Of a stretch of DNA of 64,000 bases, positions 34,856 through 45,825 are shown in pieces. The position numbers were made by a program, and so were the translations under genes. The stretch is from Chondrus crispus (Eukaryota; Rhodophyta; Florideophyceae; Gigartinales; Gigartinaceae): assembly GCF_000350225.1 (NCBI RefSeq), contig NW_005178942.1, forward strand, positions 375,272 through 439,271. The letters are read 5' to 3'. Under the pieces are notes generated by a model. That model had not been told where the DNA came from and made no database searches. It saw nothing but the letters and a program-made list of their open reading frames with translations. How positions within the stretch are numbered: position 1 is the stretch's first letter; each line of letters starts with the position of its first letter.

Positions 34856-35381
34856 GTTTATCACTTGTGATACTTAGATGGGGACAGGAACAGATAGCAG
34901 TAAGAGGAGCGGGACAAAGGTGCAGGCTTATGTAAAGAACGAAAAGACATTGTGCGCGATATTCGATGAAGTTTCTTAAACGGATGGCAAGAGAAGAAGT
35001 AATCCAGTATAGCAACCGCTTGAAGCCGTTGCTTTACCTCAAGTGGAAACCTAGAAGACCTAACTTAGTCTTCTAGGTTTCCACTTGAGATTTCCACGCA
35101 ATATTCCACTGGACGGGTACTCCCACCCACGTTGACGCGTTCCTTATGCGCGGAGGGGGCCAATTTCAGCACTCTTCCACCACCCAGACCCTTGGGTGAT
35201 GGTGACAAGATCCGTTCGGGGTACCCCTGCAGCCAACTATTGTTGACTATCGGTGCAGTCCTCCCCCTATAATAAAATGTCAATGTTCGATTTTAGCGGC
35301 TAAAGCCACTGAATAGAGGACGACCTAGTAGAAGTAGTGGTCGATAAGAAGAAACAGGCGCAGCGCAAAACGCAGCGCGAG
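34856..35381. repeat. Left arm of a long inverted repeat
   Basis: It is the imperfect reverse complement of 36099-36586. Outer end: GTTTATCACTTGTGATACTT against AAGTATCACAAGTGATAAAC on the right. Inner end: CGCAGCGCGAG against CTCGCGCTGCG. The arm includes the 5' region of the leftward gene and carries an extra hairpin absent from the right arm: CTCAAGTGGAAACCTAGAAGA at 35038-35058 (first 20 bases of the arm match) against its complement at 35069-35089. Confidence 0.9.
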
Positions 35382-36098
35382 AAACGATAGACGGGTTTGC
35401 GACGCGTTCGGGACCTGGAAGCAAGAGAGACTGTAACTGTGGTCGGAAAGGGCGAGCACACGTAGTGCAAGTACTCGGTATAGGCGCGCCGGTAGGGTGC
35501 GAAGAAGAAAGGTGCTGGAGAGGAAAAGGGTCGAGTGAGGTCAAAGGGGTAGGAGGAGCAGGACGATTTTTGGACAGAAATGCGTCTACACAGGGGCGAT
35601 CAAGCTATGGGGAGACGCTCTACAGACCCAAAATCAACGGCCCGGGATGCCCCATGACAGACGACATGCCTGGACATCCCCAATGGAGCGCTGCGGTGGT
35701 GTGCGGCCAAAAAAACAGTCAAGTTTTTTCGGACGCTCAACCCAGGCACCGGATGGGCACATCGATAGTCGATGTGAAAATCAAATCCTTTTTTTGCGCA
35801 ATTTTTTGGCCGATTTGATTTCCACACCGAGTGTCGATGCGCAAATCAAATCCTTATTTTGCGCGATTTTTTGGACGATTTAATTTCCACATGGAGTGTC
35901 GATGTGCAAATCAGATCATTTTTTGGGCTATTTTTCTAAAAAGGTGCCCAAAAAATTGATCTGATTCCCAATGGCCAATTGGCCAATTTTACTTGCACAT
36001 CTAGTGTCGATGTGCATATCAGGTGTCAGGGACGCGCGTCCACCAAGGTGGCTGCACGCTCATGCTGGCCGTGGTGTCACCTTCTACCTTTCAGACCG
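35382..36098. other. Spacer of the inverted repeat, with foldback tandem units
   Basis: About 720 bases between the arms. The first 380 are GC-rich with no supported gene. From 35768 there are repeated AT-rich units (see next entry). The last 70 bases are unremarkable. Confidence 0.6.
35768..36025. repeat. AT-rich tandem units, each internally palindromic
   Basis: Units begin GTCGATGTG/CGCAAATCA at 35768, 35833, 35898 and 36005 (spacing 65, 65, 107). The first two hold AAATCAAATCC, a T-rich middle with TTTTTTGGCCGA, and the complement GATTTGATTT before CCACA. Each can therefore fold on itself. The longer third unit contains AAAAAATTGATCTGATT, which complements its own start. Confidence 0.8.
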
Positions 36099-36586
36099 CT
36101 CGCGCTGCGTTTTGCGTTGCGCCTGTTTCTTCTTATCGACCACTACTTCTACTAGGTCGTCCTCTATTCAGTGGCTTTAGCCGCTAAACTTGAACATTGA
36201 CATTTTCTCATAGGGGGAGGACTGTGCCGATAGTCAACAATAGTTGGCTGCAGGGGTACCCCGAACGGATCTTGTCACCATCACCCAAGGGTCTGGGCGG
36301 TGGAAGAGTGCTGAAATTGGCCCCCTCCGCGTGTAGGGGACGCGTCACCGTGGGTTGGAGTACCCGTCAAGTGGAAATATTGCGTGGAAACCTCAAGTGG
36401 AAACCTAGAAGACCTAAGCGTTTGCTTTACTGGATTACTCCTTCTCTTGCCGTCCGTTTAAGACCTCATCGAATATCGCGCACAACGTCTTTTCGTTCTC
36501 TACATAAGCGTGCAACTTTGTTCCGCTCCTCTTACTGCTATCCGTTCCTGTCTTCATCTAAGTATCACAAGTGATAAACATGCCTA
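36099..36586. repeat. Right arm of the long inverted repeat
   Basis: It is the imperfect reverse complement of 34856-35381. It ends exactly at the start of the rightward gene: AAGTATCACAAGTGATAAACATGCC, where the ATG is at 36580 (quoted in part). Similarity covers the likely promoter and leader of both genes and stops a few codons into coding sequence. Confidence 0.9.
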
Positions 36587-37906
36587 CTCAAGCGAAAACG
36601 TCTTCCTTCGGGAAGCGCCTCAAAGCCATACAGGTAGTGAGAGCAGCCGTAATCCAGCAACCTGGGACGTGGTACCGAAACTTGGAGATATCGCGGATTG
36701 GGTTGAGAATAATCTTGAGACAGATGCTGCAAAGAACTACTTACAATTTTTGGGAGCCGAAAATGTATCCGAGGCAGAGGTTCGCAAATCAAAAATGAAT
36801 CAACGTCAAGTCGCACAAGTCTATGCAGTCGTGCAGGCGCTTCTTGGCTGCGGGAGAGGCAATGATACTAGACCGTGGCAAATCCTCGAAATCATAAGCG
36901 ACATTAACGGCGACAGCTTCAATGCTAGAGGTCTCCAGTGTACGTTTTTTAGCAACACGAGTTCCAAAAGGAATACTGTGAAAGAGCCACGGTTCCTTAC
37001 TTCGCCCGCAACTTCCTTCGAGGCAGTGATGTTCCTAATCTATGTGGGAGTAGTTATGAACTGTCACACCAAGAAACAAGGATCACCATGTCCTAAGAGA
37101 AAGAAGGTATTGCAGAACTACAAGGTCAATAGGGAGACGTCACAGCGTATTGGCTTTGCTGTTCAGCAAGTTATTCGAGCATGGGATTGCAAGGCAAGAC
37201 ATATGGGATTCAAGAACTGCGAAGAAATGATATATCCTTACATCACCTTGACAAGTGACGACCGTGAGTTGAGCTTTACTGTGTTGAGTTCAGGCTTCGC
37301 CCACAAAAAACAGAAGGATACAATCACAGTCAACGCCGGGGCATTCTGTCTCCCTGACGAATGTTCCCCACAAGCATTTGGCCGTGTTCAAGTCGTGGAT
37401 AATGCTCTCTGCGAGGCAGCAAAACTTGTTCTGAGTAATATCCGCTTCCTCGTGACATCGGATTACTTGTATGAAATGCCTTCCATGACGAATTGGATGG
37501 CTTTGGACAGGTTCAAGAAAGTTCAGGAAACGATCCCTCCCATCATCGATGGTTATCCGAACGAAATGGTCAATCACGTGAAAAATTCCCTCCCACAACA
37601 AGACATAGAGATGGTTTCTTCTGTAAACTCCACTGCACAGGCGCGACAAGAAAACATCCTTGCTAGGAGCCTCTCAGGTGTCACCAGGCGCAGGATTGCT
37701 TCTAAGTCCGTCTCACACACCGACTCTGTACACGCGGTGCGGGAAAATGAATCGGTGAGTAGTGCTCCAGACAGGTCAGAGTGCCGGGCAGGACGCTAGC
37801 CTGCACAATCACGGACTCCGTCAGTCAGGCAGGAATGTAAAGGTGAAGGCTGTGAGTGTCGAGAAGCTTTAAAGAATGTCTGCAGGGCAATGAACAAGTA
37901 CGCAAG
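36580..37906 (+). pseudogene. Rightward gene of the divergent pair, N-terminal part (DNA methyltransferase–SET gene)
   Basis: The ATG at 36580 (ATGCCTACTCAAGCG) matches the start of the leftward gene. The main open stretch to 37799 codes for about 400 residues that I do not recognise. It is mixed helical and beta, with a cysteine pair plus a basic patch near 37070-37110 (CHTKKQGSPCPKRKK) and a polar C-terminal part. The same frame reaches 37906, where element C inserted after GCAAG. On the far side (52573) the phase is the same, and the methyltransferase motif appears about 30 codons in. I infer one gene split by the retrotransposon. It shows a few further interruptions. Confidence 0.55.
37902..37906. 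repeat. Target-site duplication of element C (GCAAG)
   Basis: GCAAG at 37902-37906 directly precedes the LTR and is repeated at 52573-52577 directly after the other LTR. Confidence 0.93.
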
Positions 37907-38923
37907 TGTAGTGCAATACCCGTCTCGGGTAGAGGGGTGAAAGGAAGTGAAAAAGGAAAAAATTGGATACTGTAGTCCGGGTTTGGGGGACACACGTGTG
38001 CAACGAAGCGCACGATTATTTTAATTATTTAATTTATTTACTAATTAGATCTAGAATCTAGAGCCGGGAGCTACTGTACACGCCCCGGCGGGGCTCTATA
38101 TAACTTAGCCCTTTGACCGAACAAGTCAATAAACCAACCCGAGTTGCCGGAGTTGAATGTCGCCTTGGTCGAAGTCCGTCTCTACCAAGACGCCCCCTTT
38201 TACCTAAGCCTACGGCATCCTCTATTGCTCGGGGGTTCACTTTTCTTTTTCCTTTATTTCTCTATCCTTTTCTATCTCTAATTCTACCTATTTTTCCCTT
38301 ATCTTGTGTTGGCGCCATCGGCCTCGCTTGCGACCGAACCGGTGTAGGTGTCTATGCCATCGGGCGACACAGTTGACGTGGCGCTGCTTCTGTGACCCAT
38401 TTTCCGACGGAGACTGTTGCAACGACGTATCCCTCGAAAGGCCCCGTCTTGTTACGAGCCAGTGTTGGTGCCATCGGCGTCGGTTGCGACCAAACCGGTG
38501 TAGGTGTTTCGAGCCATCGGGCGGCATAGTTGACGTAGCGCTGCTACTTTCATTTCATCCCGTCGGGCTGCGTTGCGACGCCCCGGTCGAAGGCCTTGTG
38601 GCGTTACAAGGTGTCGAAGAAGCTCAACGAGCATTGGCCTTACAACCCAGTGGAACCGGGGTACCCAAGTACGCGCCCCACCCCACACTCGTCGAGCAGT
38701 TCTCTTCGCAAGTCTCTACCACACCGATCCCGGGCCGGGTTATTTCTCTGTGCCCCCTGACAGGGATCTGAGCTACTACGAGTCGCAAGCTCGTTTAAAC
38801 GGAGAAGGGAGAGTCGGACACTCCGTAGCGCTGTGCCATCGGCAGTTCTTCTTTTTGCTGCTGTTGTTGTTTTCGCTGGACCATCGGACCGCGGTCTCTG
38901 CCTGACAGGCGCATTGCACTACA
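37907..38923 (+). repeat. Element C 5' LTR (1017 bp, with internal duplication)
   Basis: Bounded by TGTAGTGCAAT and ATTGCACTACA. U3 is AT-rich with GGACACACGTGT. A TATA-like box (CTATATAAC near 38095) follows a GC-rich CCCCGGCGGGG motif. In the transcribed part a unit of about 156 bp starting GTGTTGG occurs twice, at 38306 and 38462. The 3' LTR has only one. Confidence 0.93.
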
Positions 38924-39087
38924 AACGTGGTCTCCCGACCTAGAATTGTGTACAAGAAATCCGACCTAGAATTGTGTCGACGACAGTCTCGTTCTGGAGA
39001 AGTACTACAAAAAGTGGTCTGGGTAACGGAGTCTCTTTTTTATTTTTTGTTTGTAACTTTTTTTGTGTAGGTTCGCTCGTACGAGCG
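38924..39087 (+). promoter_or_regulatory. Element C leader: primer-binding site, repeated motif and start-codon palindrome
   Basis: TGGTCTCCCGACCTAGAATT at 38928-38947 is the likely primer-binding site (TGG pairs with tRNA CCA). CCGACCTAGAATT returns at 38961-38973. A pyrimidine-rich stretch ending GTGTAG/GT (about 39035-39072) resembles a splice acceptor and is shared with B. The palindrome CGCTCGTACGAGCG (39074-39087) abuts the gag ATG at 39088. Confidence 0.7.
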
Positions 39088-41373
39088 ATGTCGACAAGCG
39101 CGCCCGGGGACGCTAGTCCCGGGGCGAGTTGGAGCGGATCGGCAAGGGCGTCGAGGATCCCGCGAGGTCCTGGCACCTGAAGCCAGGCCAATACGGCCAC
39201 GGATCCCGAAGGTCAAGAATCCCCGACGGGGATTGAAGCCGACAAGGATAACCTATCCGACAGGTTCGAGAAGATGGGCGAGGAAATTCGCCAAGAGATG
39301 ACGAAAAATCTCGAGGCTGAATTAGCCCTCGTCCGGAAGCAACTGGAGTTGCAAGCATCCGAGTTCCACACCGTTTTGGGAGAGCTGTCGGCTCGAGTGG
39401 ATCTCGTCGAGAAGGAGCGAGGTGAGGCGACCGACGGTCTGGAGCCGGAGGTCTTAGCTTCGTTGAAAATTTCAGTCAAGGACGCAAGGCGCGACGCGAA
39501 TCAAGCTTTGGAGTCCTTCTGGAAATTTAGAGCCAGTATCGACGACAAGTTTGACCGCGCCGCTCATCGTCTCAAGGACCTTGAACAGGTCGCCGGGCAA
39601 GAGCCGCTCCCAACGGGTCGAGAAGGCGACCGTCGATCGAAGAAGGACAAGGCCGCGGTACAGCGGAGTTCCAAGTCGAAGATTTCGAAGAAGAATCTGC
39701 GACGCAGGAGCAAGTGTCACTGTAGTGACGAGCCGGAGGACCAAGACTCAATGACCGAGTCCAATGGCCTTTCCGAAGATGGTGACGACGGTTCGTCGAA
39801 CCATGTCAGCAATTCCGAACATCGTCCCGAGGAAGGAAAAGGAATTTCGCAGGGCAAGAAAATTACCTCCAAACGGGGCGGGATCACTTCGTCCGCCTCG
39901 CAGAGAGACAAGGACGCTGAGCCGGAGGACGTCGCAACGCAACGCGGGACGCGATGGGAGGAGTTGGAGGAGCTGAATCCGACCAATTGCCTCTTCAAGA
40001 AATTACTTTCGTACCGAACGTACCGCTTGCGGAACCCGCAGACATATTTGTCAAGTTCCCGGCGGACCGCCGTGCGAAAAATCAGGAGAGATATTCCGCC
40101 TAAGGTGAAGAAGGACAACACGTTCACAGGTGAGGACGGGGTCTTTGTGTTGGATTTTTTGGCAAAGTTAGTTCAAGAGTTTGATACTCAAGAAATGAAC
40201 GAGGGGCAAGCGATCCGCTTGTTGCCCGAATTTCTAAGCGGCATCGCCTTGAGACAGTACACTTTGGTGTCTCAGACGGCCAGGTCCCATCACGGAAAGG
40301 TGTCCGTTTGGCCAGAGGCCGTACAGTGGTTGTTGAGGAGTTTCGCAACCGACGAGGCGATCCGTCAAGCCGTGCTCGCATTGCAAGAAGTTCAGCAAAG
40401 ACTGTCTGAAGACAAGATGGAATTTTATATCCGTCTGACGGACGCAAGCAATCGATGTGGAAACGTACATTCGATGGAAGAACAAATGCCGATGTTTATT
40501 GAGGGACTCGATTCGAGTATCAAGCCAATGGTATCTCAATACCGACAAGACAATCGGGACGTTTCGTTTTTGAGACTAGTTAATTACGCGAATGCGCATG
40601 GCTCGGCGAGCCGCGCTAAGGACAAGAAGACCAAGAAGGTCACGATTCAGACGCCGTCGACGTTCAGGGCGGGAAAGAAGCCGAGGGCTTCTTATCCCGG
40701 TCGTAAAGGTCACGCCGCCGTCCACTTAGCCAAGTCAATCACCGCGTCCGATGACCGCGGTGCGCACGGAAGCGGCGAAAATCAGTATGAAGGAGCATCG
40801 GTAGCCGAAGGCAATTTTATTGAGCCATCGGAGGGCTACGGACACGAGGACTACGGGGCGAGCGGGTCGTCAACTTTACCGACGCCCACATACACGACGG
40901 AGTCGTTTTCAGAGCCCACGGATCCCGTGATGATGTTTCGGGGGCGCGGCCACACGCCGGCGCCGTGCCTTCCGATGGAAGACAAGGGTACAACGTTTCG
41001 AGGGCCAGGCTGGATGGGGAGGCCGCAACATCAAGGAAGGCCGCCGGCCCGTGGAGGACCTAGGCCGCAATATCCCGTCAAGAAGCACGGACTGGTGTGC
41101 TATCATTGTTACGAAAAGGGGCACGCCGCGCCAACGTGTATTCTTTCCCTCCGGGGAATGCACCGAGTTTTGGGAAATTATGGGGCGTTGTCTCCGATGG
41201 AGAGATTAGAGGTACCATCGACGAGTTATCTGAAGGTCAAGAATTGGTTCGATTCGCAGACGGCGAGCACGCCGAGTGCTTCGACGCCGAGGTCGAACCA
41301 ACCCTTCCGAGGGCCCGCCGCTGGGCCCGCGTCGTCGGACGTGAGAAGGGACCCGTCGCCGCAGGGAAACTAG
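39088..41373 (+). pseudogene. Element C gag
   Basis: The ATG at 39088 matches the start used in B. A coiled coil (LEAELALVRKQLELQ, from about 39310) is followed by a lysine/serine-rich acidic stretch. The capsid-like region (about 39960-40600) has FVLDFLAKLVQEFDTQ, LLPEFLSGIALRQY and MFIEGLDSSIKPMVSQYR. A glycine/arginine/proline-rich tail leads to a canonical CCHC zinc knuckle (CYHCYEKGHAAPTC, 41098-41139). Gag forms the particle that packages the RNA. The main stretch is open for 699 codons. Confidence 0.9.
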
Positions 41374-42641
41374 AGAGGGGAATCTCGAGGGAGTCACGAG
41401 AGGCGCAGGTTCAATGTACTGCGTCCGGGACTCAGCCCCGTTCCCCGTCTCTAGCAAGAACGGAAGGCCTCGATGAGGAGGTTGTTGGATTGGTGGATAA
41501 GCCCAAAGGGCCAACCCAAGTCAAGAGAATTTTGAGCCGAGCCCGAGATCATCCGCTGGAAGAAGTTCGAAGACCCTGGTACACGGTTAAGCGAAGGGAG
41601 TGTCCCGAGAAGATTTTGGTTCTTGCGCGAAAAAACTACAACGTTTACGCGGACATTGGACCAACAGTCGGATTGATGAGCCGGGTGTTGTCTGTTTTAG
41701 ACACCGGCGCGGGACCAAACCTTGTGCGAAAACCGAAACTCCCGGCTGGAATGGAATCTCTAGTGACCTACGGACCGACCCAAGACATTGGCGACGCGAA
41801 CAATAGGCCACTCCGGACTCTCGGCACAATTAGAATGCCTGTGAGGCTTGGAAAATTTGTGGCCGCAGCCGAGTTTATTGTATGCAAAAAACTATCCGTA
41901 CCGCTAATTCTAGGCGCGGACTACTGTGACCGGTTTGTGGAAGCAATTTATCCAAGGAAGAAAACGGTTGAGTTGGCGGATTTCTCGGAGGTTCCGATAG
42001 TTAGGCGATTCTCGACGAGAAAAGGGAAGAAGAATCTCGTCCCGGGAGAGGACGAGAATGATGGAAAGGTGAAGCGAATTTCCCCTAAGGTAAAAGTGGC
42101 AAGAGCCACGACTATCGAGACAGGGACGCAACGCGTCGTGGAATGCACCTCGAAGAGGGCGGGCTTGGTTGTGGTTCAGCCGTACTCGTCGTTGTACGAA
42201 AGGCACGGGTTGACGTGCACGAATGGTGTCGTTCACGTTGAGCCTGACAGGCCATTTCGTTTACTCGTTGCGAATTTTAGGACGTACCCTGTCACGGTGC
42301 AAAAAGGCCAAGTGGTGGCAGAATTTTTACCGCACCCGAGTGCCGTGCTCGAGAGCAAAACCACCATTGGTGAAGTTCTCGGAATTCAAGAAAGGCAGAC
42401 GGAAAATTTTCCTAATTCTACCAAGACGCCTACGGGCGAGACAACATGCGAACCATCGGATCAAGGCGGCGATGACCAGCCTGGCGAACGGTCGGCAGGG
42501 CTCTCCGCGTCGGCATCTACGAAGCCGCAACGCAGGATTGAGCCGCCACAGCCGGACGTGGAGAAACACGACCTGAGCCACGTGCCGGACCGGCTGCGCG
42601 AGCGGTTCCGTCGGATGTTGAAGAAGTATTCAAGGATGTAG
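41374..42641 (+). pseudogene. Element C retropepsin-like protease region
   Basis: The active-site motif DTGAG lies at 41700-41714, preceded by a hydrophobic strand (RVLSVL). LILGADYC near 41910 is the second signature. A beta-rich segment follows (GLVVVQPYSSLYERHG), then a charged linker to reverse transcriptase. The open frame starts in the gag knuckle region in another phase (from 41097), which suggests that protease is reached by frameshifting or splicing, as in many gypsy elements. Confidence 0.88.
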
Positions 42642-43990
42642 GATGGGACGCTTGGTGAAATTAATACCACAGTCCATCGGATTGAGTTGATCCCCGAGAC
42701 TCGTCCAATAGCACAAGCTCCGTATCGGGCCGGGCCGAAAGCCGGCGAAGTAGAAGATGCAGAAGTACAGAAGATGTTAGAGGCAGGAGTGATAGAACCA
42801 GCGCAGTCAGAATGGGCGTCGCCCGTGTTGTTGGTGCCCAAGCCGGACGGGTCAATGCCTTTTTGCGTAGACTACTGCAGGCTGAACGCAGTGACGGTGA
42901 AGGACACGTACCCCTTACCGCGCATGGATGAGTGCCTGGACTCGCTTGGTGACACCAAGGTTTTCTCCGCGTTGGACGCGATCTCGGGATATTGGCAGAT
43001 GCCTATCCCTGAGTGCGACCGCGACAAGAACACATTTTCGTGTCATTCAGGTCTGTATTGCTTTTCAAGAATGCCCTTCGGGCTAACCAACGCGCCAGCG
43101 ACGTTCCAGAGAGCAATGGACATCCTGCTCTTCCCGTTCCGTTGGAAATGCTGTTTGGTGTATCTAGACGACATAATAAATTTTAGCAAGTCGTGGGAGG
43201 AGCACATCGTGCACGTGGATGAAATACTTTCCGTATTGGAAAAGGCAGGTGTCAAGCTCAAGCTTGGCAAGTGCGATTTTTTCGTCGAAAAGATCAAATA
43301 CCTGGGCCACGTCCTCCGCCCAGGTCCGCTAGAAGTCGATGTCGCGCGAATCGCCGCATTGGAACAAGTGCGGTACCCGCGAACACAAACACAGCTTAGA
43401 AGCTTCCTGGGACTTTGCAATGTCTACCACAGGTTCGTTCCGCATTATGCGAAAATTGCGCAGCCTCTAAACCAACTACTGAAGAAAGGACAACCGGTCC
43501 AGTTGGAAGGATTCGACGAACCGTGCAAGAAAGCTTTTCATAAGCTCAAGGACGCCATCTTGGCACAGCCGGTGTTGGCGCTGCCGAAGAAGGACCTACC
43601 CTACTCGGTAGATACCAATGCAAGCGACTATCAAATAGGCGCTGCACTATTTCAAACGCACCCGGATGCGCAACGCAAACCCATCGGGTTCTTCTGAAGA
43701 ACGTTAGCCGCAGCTGAGAGAAACTATTCTGTATCAGAAAAAAAATGTCTAGCGGTAATTTGGGCCATACAGACTTTAAGACCATATCTATATGGCGAGC
43801 ACTTCATTGTGCATACCAACCATGCCTCATTGAGGTGGTTGATGAACGTAACCGACTCCAGCGGGAGATTAATCCGATGGAGGCTACGCCTCTCGAAATT
43901 CGATTTTGAACTCAAGTACAAAAAGGGAAAGGCTAATAGCCAGGCGGACGCTTTGTCAAGATTACGGACAGCAGGAGAAACCGTCGACGA
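42642..43990 (+). pseudogene. Element C reverse transcriptase and RNase H
   Basis: RT shows the ordered gypsy blocks: EWASPVLLVPKPDGS, YPLPRMDECLDSLG, SALDAISGYWQM, MPFGLTNAPATFQRAMD and the catalytic YLDD at 43161-43172. The connection block YLGHVLRPG follows. RNase H begins near 43605 (DTNASDYQIG) and continues to the DALSRL end block near 43960, with the NHASLRWL motif between. These copy the RNA into cDNA and remove the template. This block is entirely absent from element B. Confidence 0.92.
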
Positions 43991-45825
43991 AATCGACGAC
44001 AAAATCCCATGCTTTATGGCCAAACCGGCCAAGGGTACAGTGGAGGACGAGGACAGTTCTGACGCGTTAGACGACATCCTCGCTCTTGAGGGGGGGACCG
44101 CCCCTGAGCGCCTCGATCAATTCCAAGCTGTCACTCCGGAGGAGCTCATTCGCGAGCAAGCCGTCGACCCCTTCTGCAACCGCATCAAGGAAGAAATGGG
44201 CGCCGGAAAGGTGAGAACGTTCAGCACGGAGACCGAGGAACTCGAAGGAAATCTATGCCGTACCGCCGCAGAGTTTGTACAAGTGGTAATACCACAATCG
44301 TTAAGGGACCGCGTCCTAAGGTTGAGCCACTACGCAAAATTGGCAGGCCACCCGGGAGGCAGGAAACTTTACAAGACTTTGAGAAGATATTTTTATTGGC
44401 CTACGATGGCCCTAGACTGCTATGCAGTCGCGAAGAATTGCGCCGTATGCGCGCGGGAGAGGGTGAAGTTAAGAAGAAACACGAAGGAAATGAAGCTGTT
44501 CACGCCCAAAGCTCCGCTGGAGTTTGTCGCCATCGACATCCTTGGCGAGCTAATTACAACTAAACGAGAAAATCGGTACATTCTCGTGATCAGCGATCGA
44601 TACTCGAAACTGGTAGGAACCTTACCGTTGAAGAATATATCAGCTGCGCACATCGCACAAGCCTTCGTTCACCATTTGGTATTCGTGTACGGACCGCCGG
44701 TCAAGCTGCTGTCCGACAATGGAACACAGTTCACCGCCCGGTTCTTTCAGAATGGCTGCCGAATTCTCGGCATACGCAATGTGTTCACGACTACGTACCA
44801 CCCGCAAGCCAACGGCCAAGTTGAGAGGTTTAACCGCACGCTGACTTCCGCGTTGCGCAAATATGTTGGAGAGCATCCCAAAGACTGGGACTTCTTTAGC
44901 GACGCTGTGACGTTCGCATACAACACGAAAGTTCATCGAACTACGAACACTGCGCCCTTCGAGCTGGTGTTAGCTCGGGCGCCGAGAAGCATTGCGTTAC
45001 AAGCGCAGCCAACTTTGGAGAACTTCAGCTCGTCACGAGCATACTACCGGAAATGGCAGTCATGGTTGGAGAGCCTAATGCGAAGCGCCGATAGGAGTTT
45101 GCGGAAGGAACAAGCCCGGTACAAGCGAAATTTCGACGCACGCCTTCGCAAACCGCAATATGAGATCCCACCGGGGTCCTACGTGTTCCTCCGGAAGGAG
45201 CAGGGCACGGCTAGCGAACCGAAACACAAGCTGGCACAAGTCGCCACAGGACGTTATCAGGTCCGAAGATCGGATCAACATACGGTAGTCATTGCCATTG
45301 GCGATCAGGAGGAACGCGTATCGCGAGACAGGGTGGAGTTAGCCCCAAGCCCAATGGAATATGCGCCGATAACTGGCCTACGTCAAGCGCTACAGTTCCT
45401 GGGAGAGCCGGAGTTAAACGATGAAGGAGAGGTAATGGAGGACGAGGAACGTCCTCACACCCGTGCGCCTACGACGGGGGACCAGGATAATTTAGTTGGT
45501 CAAACGCCGACAGCGGAGACACCTCCAGATCTACGCGAGCTCGGAAAGTCCAGAGAAGAGGACGAGTTGGAAGATCTTCAGAAGGGGGAAGGAAAAAGTT
45601 CAGAGAAAAGAGAGAAAACGGAGAACACGGAATACGTAATCGACCGGGTCGTCGACCACGATTATCAAATGGTAATTTGATTCTCAAGGTGCAATGGTAC
45701 GGTTATACGCCCGGGGACGCGACGTGGGAGCCCATTGAGCAATTACCCCGCAGTGCGGCCGTCACGTATTTCCGAAGGAAGAAGTTACCCTTGCCACCGC
45801 AAGTGGCGCACGCGCAAGCGGGATA
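43991..45825 (+). pseudogene. Element C integrase and chromodomain
   Basis: After an acidic linker comes the zinc-binding module HYAKLAGHPGG...CAVCARERVK (44328 to about 44460). The catalytic triad follows: D in AIDILGE (44535-44537), D in SDNGTQF (44715-44717), E in GQVERFN (44823-44825). A GPY/F-like C-terminal region and an acidic spacer precede the chromodomain (about 45628-45800) with EYVIDRVVDHDY and DATWEPIEQLPRSA. The layout equals that of B. Confidence 0.92.
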
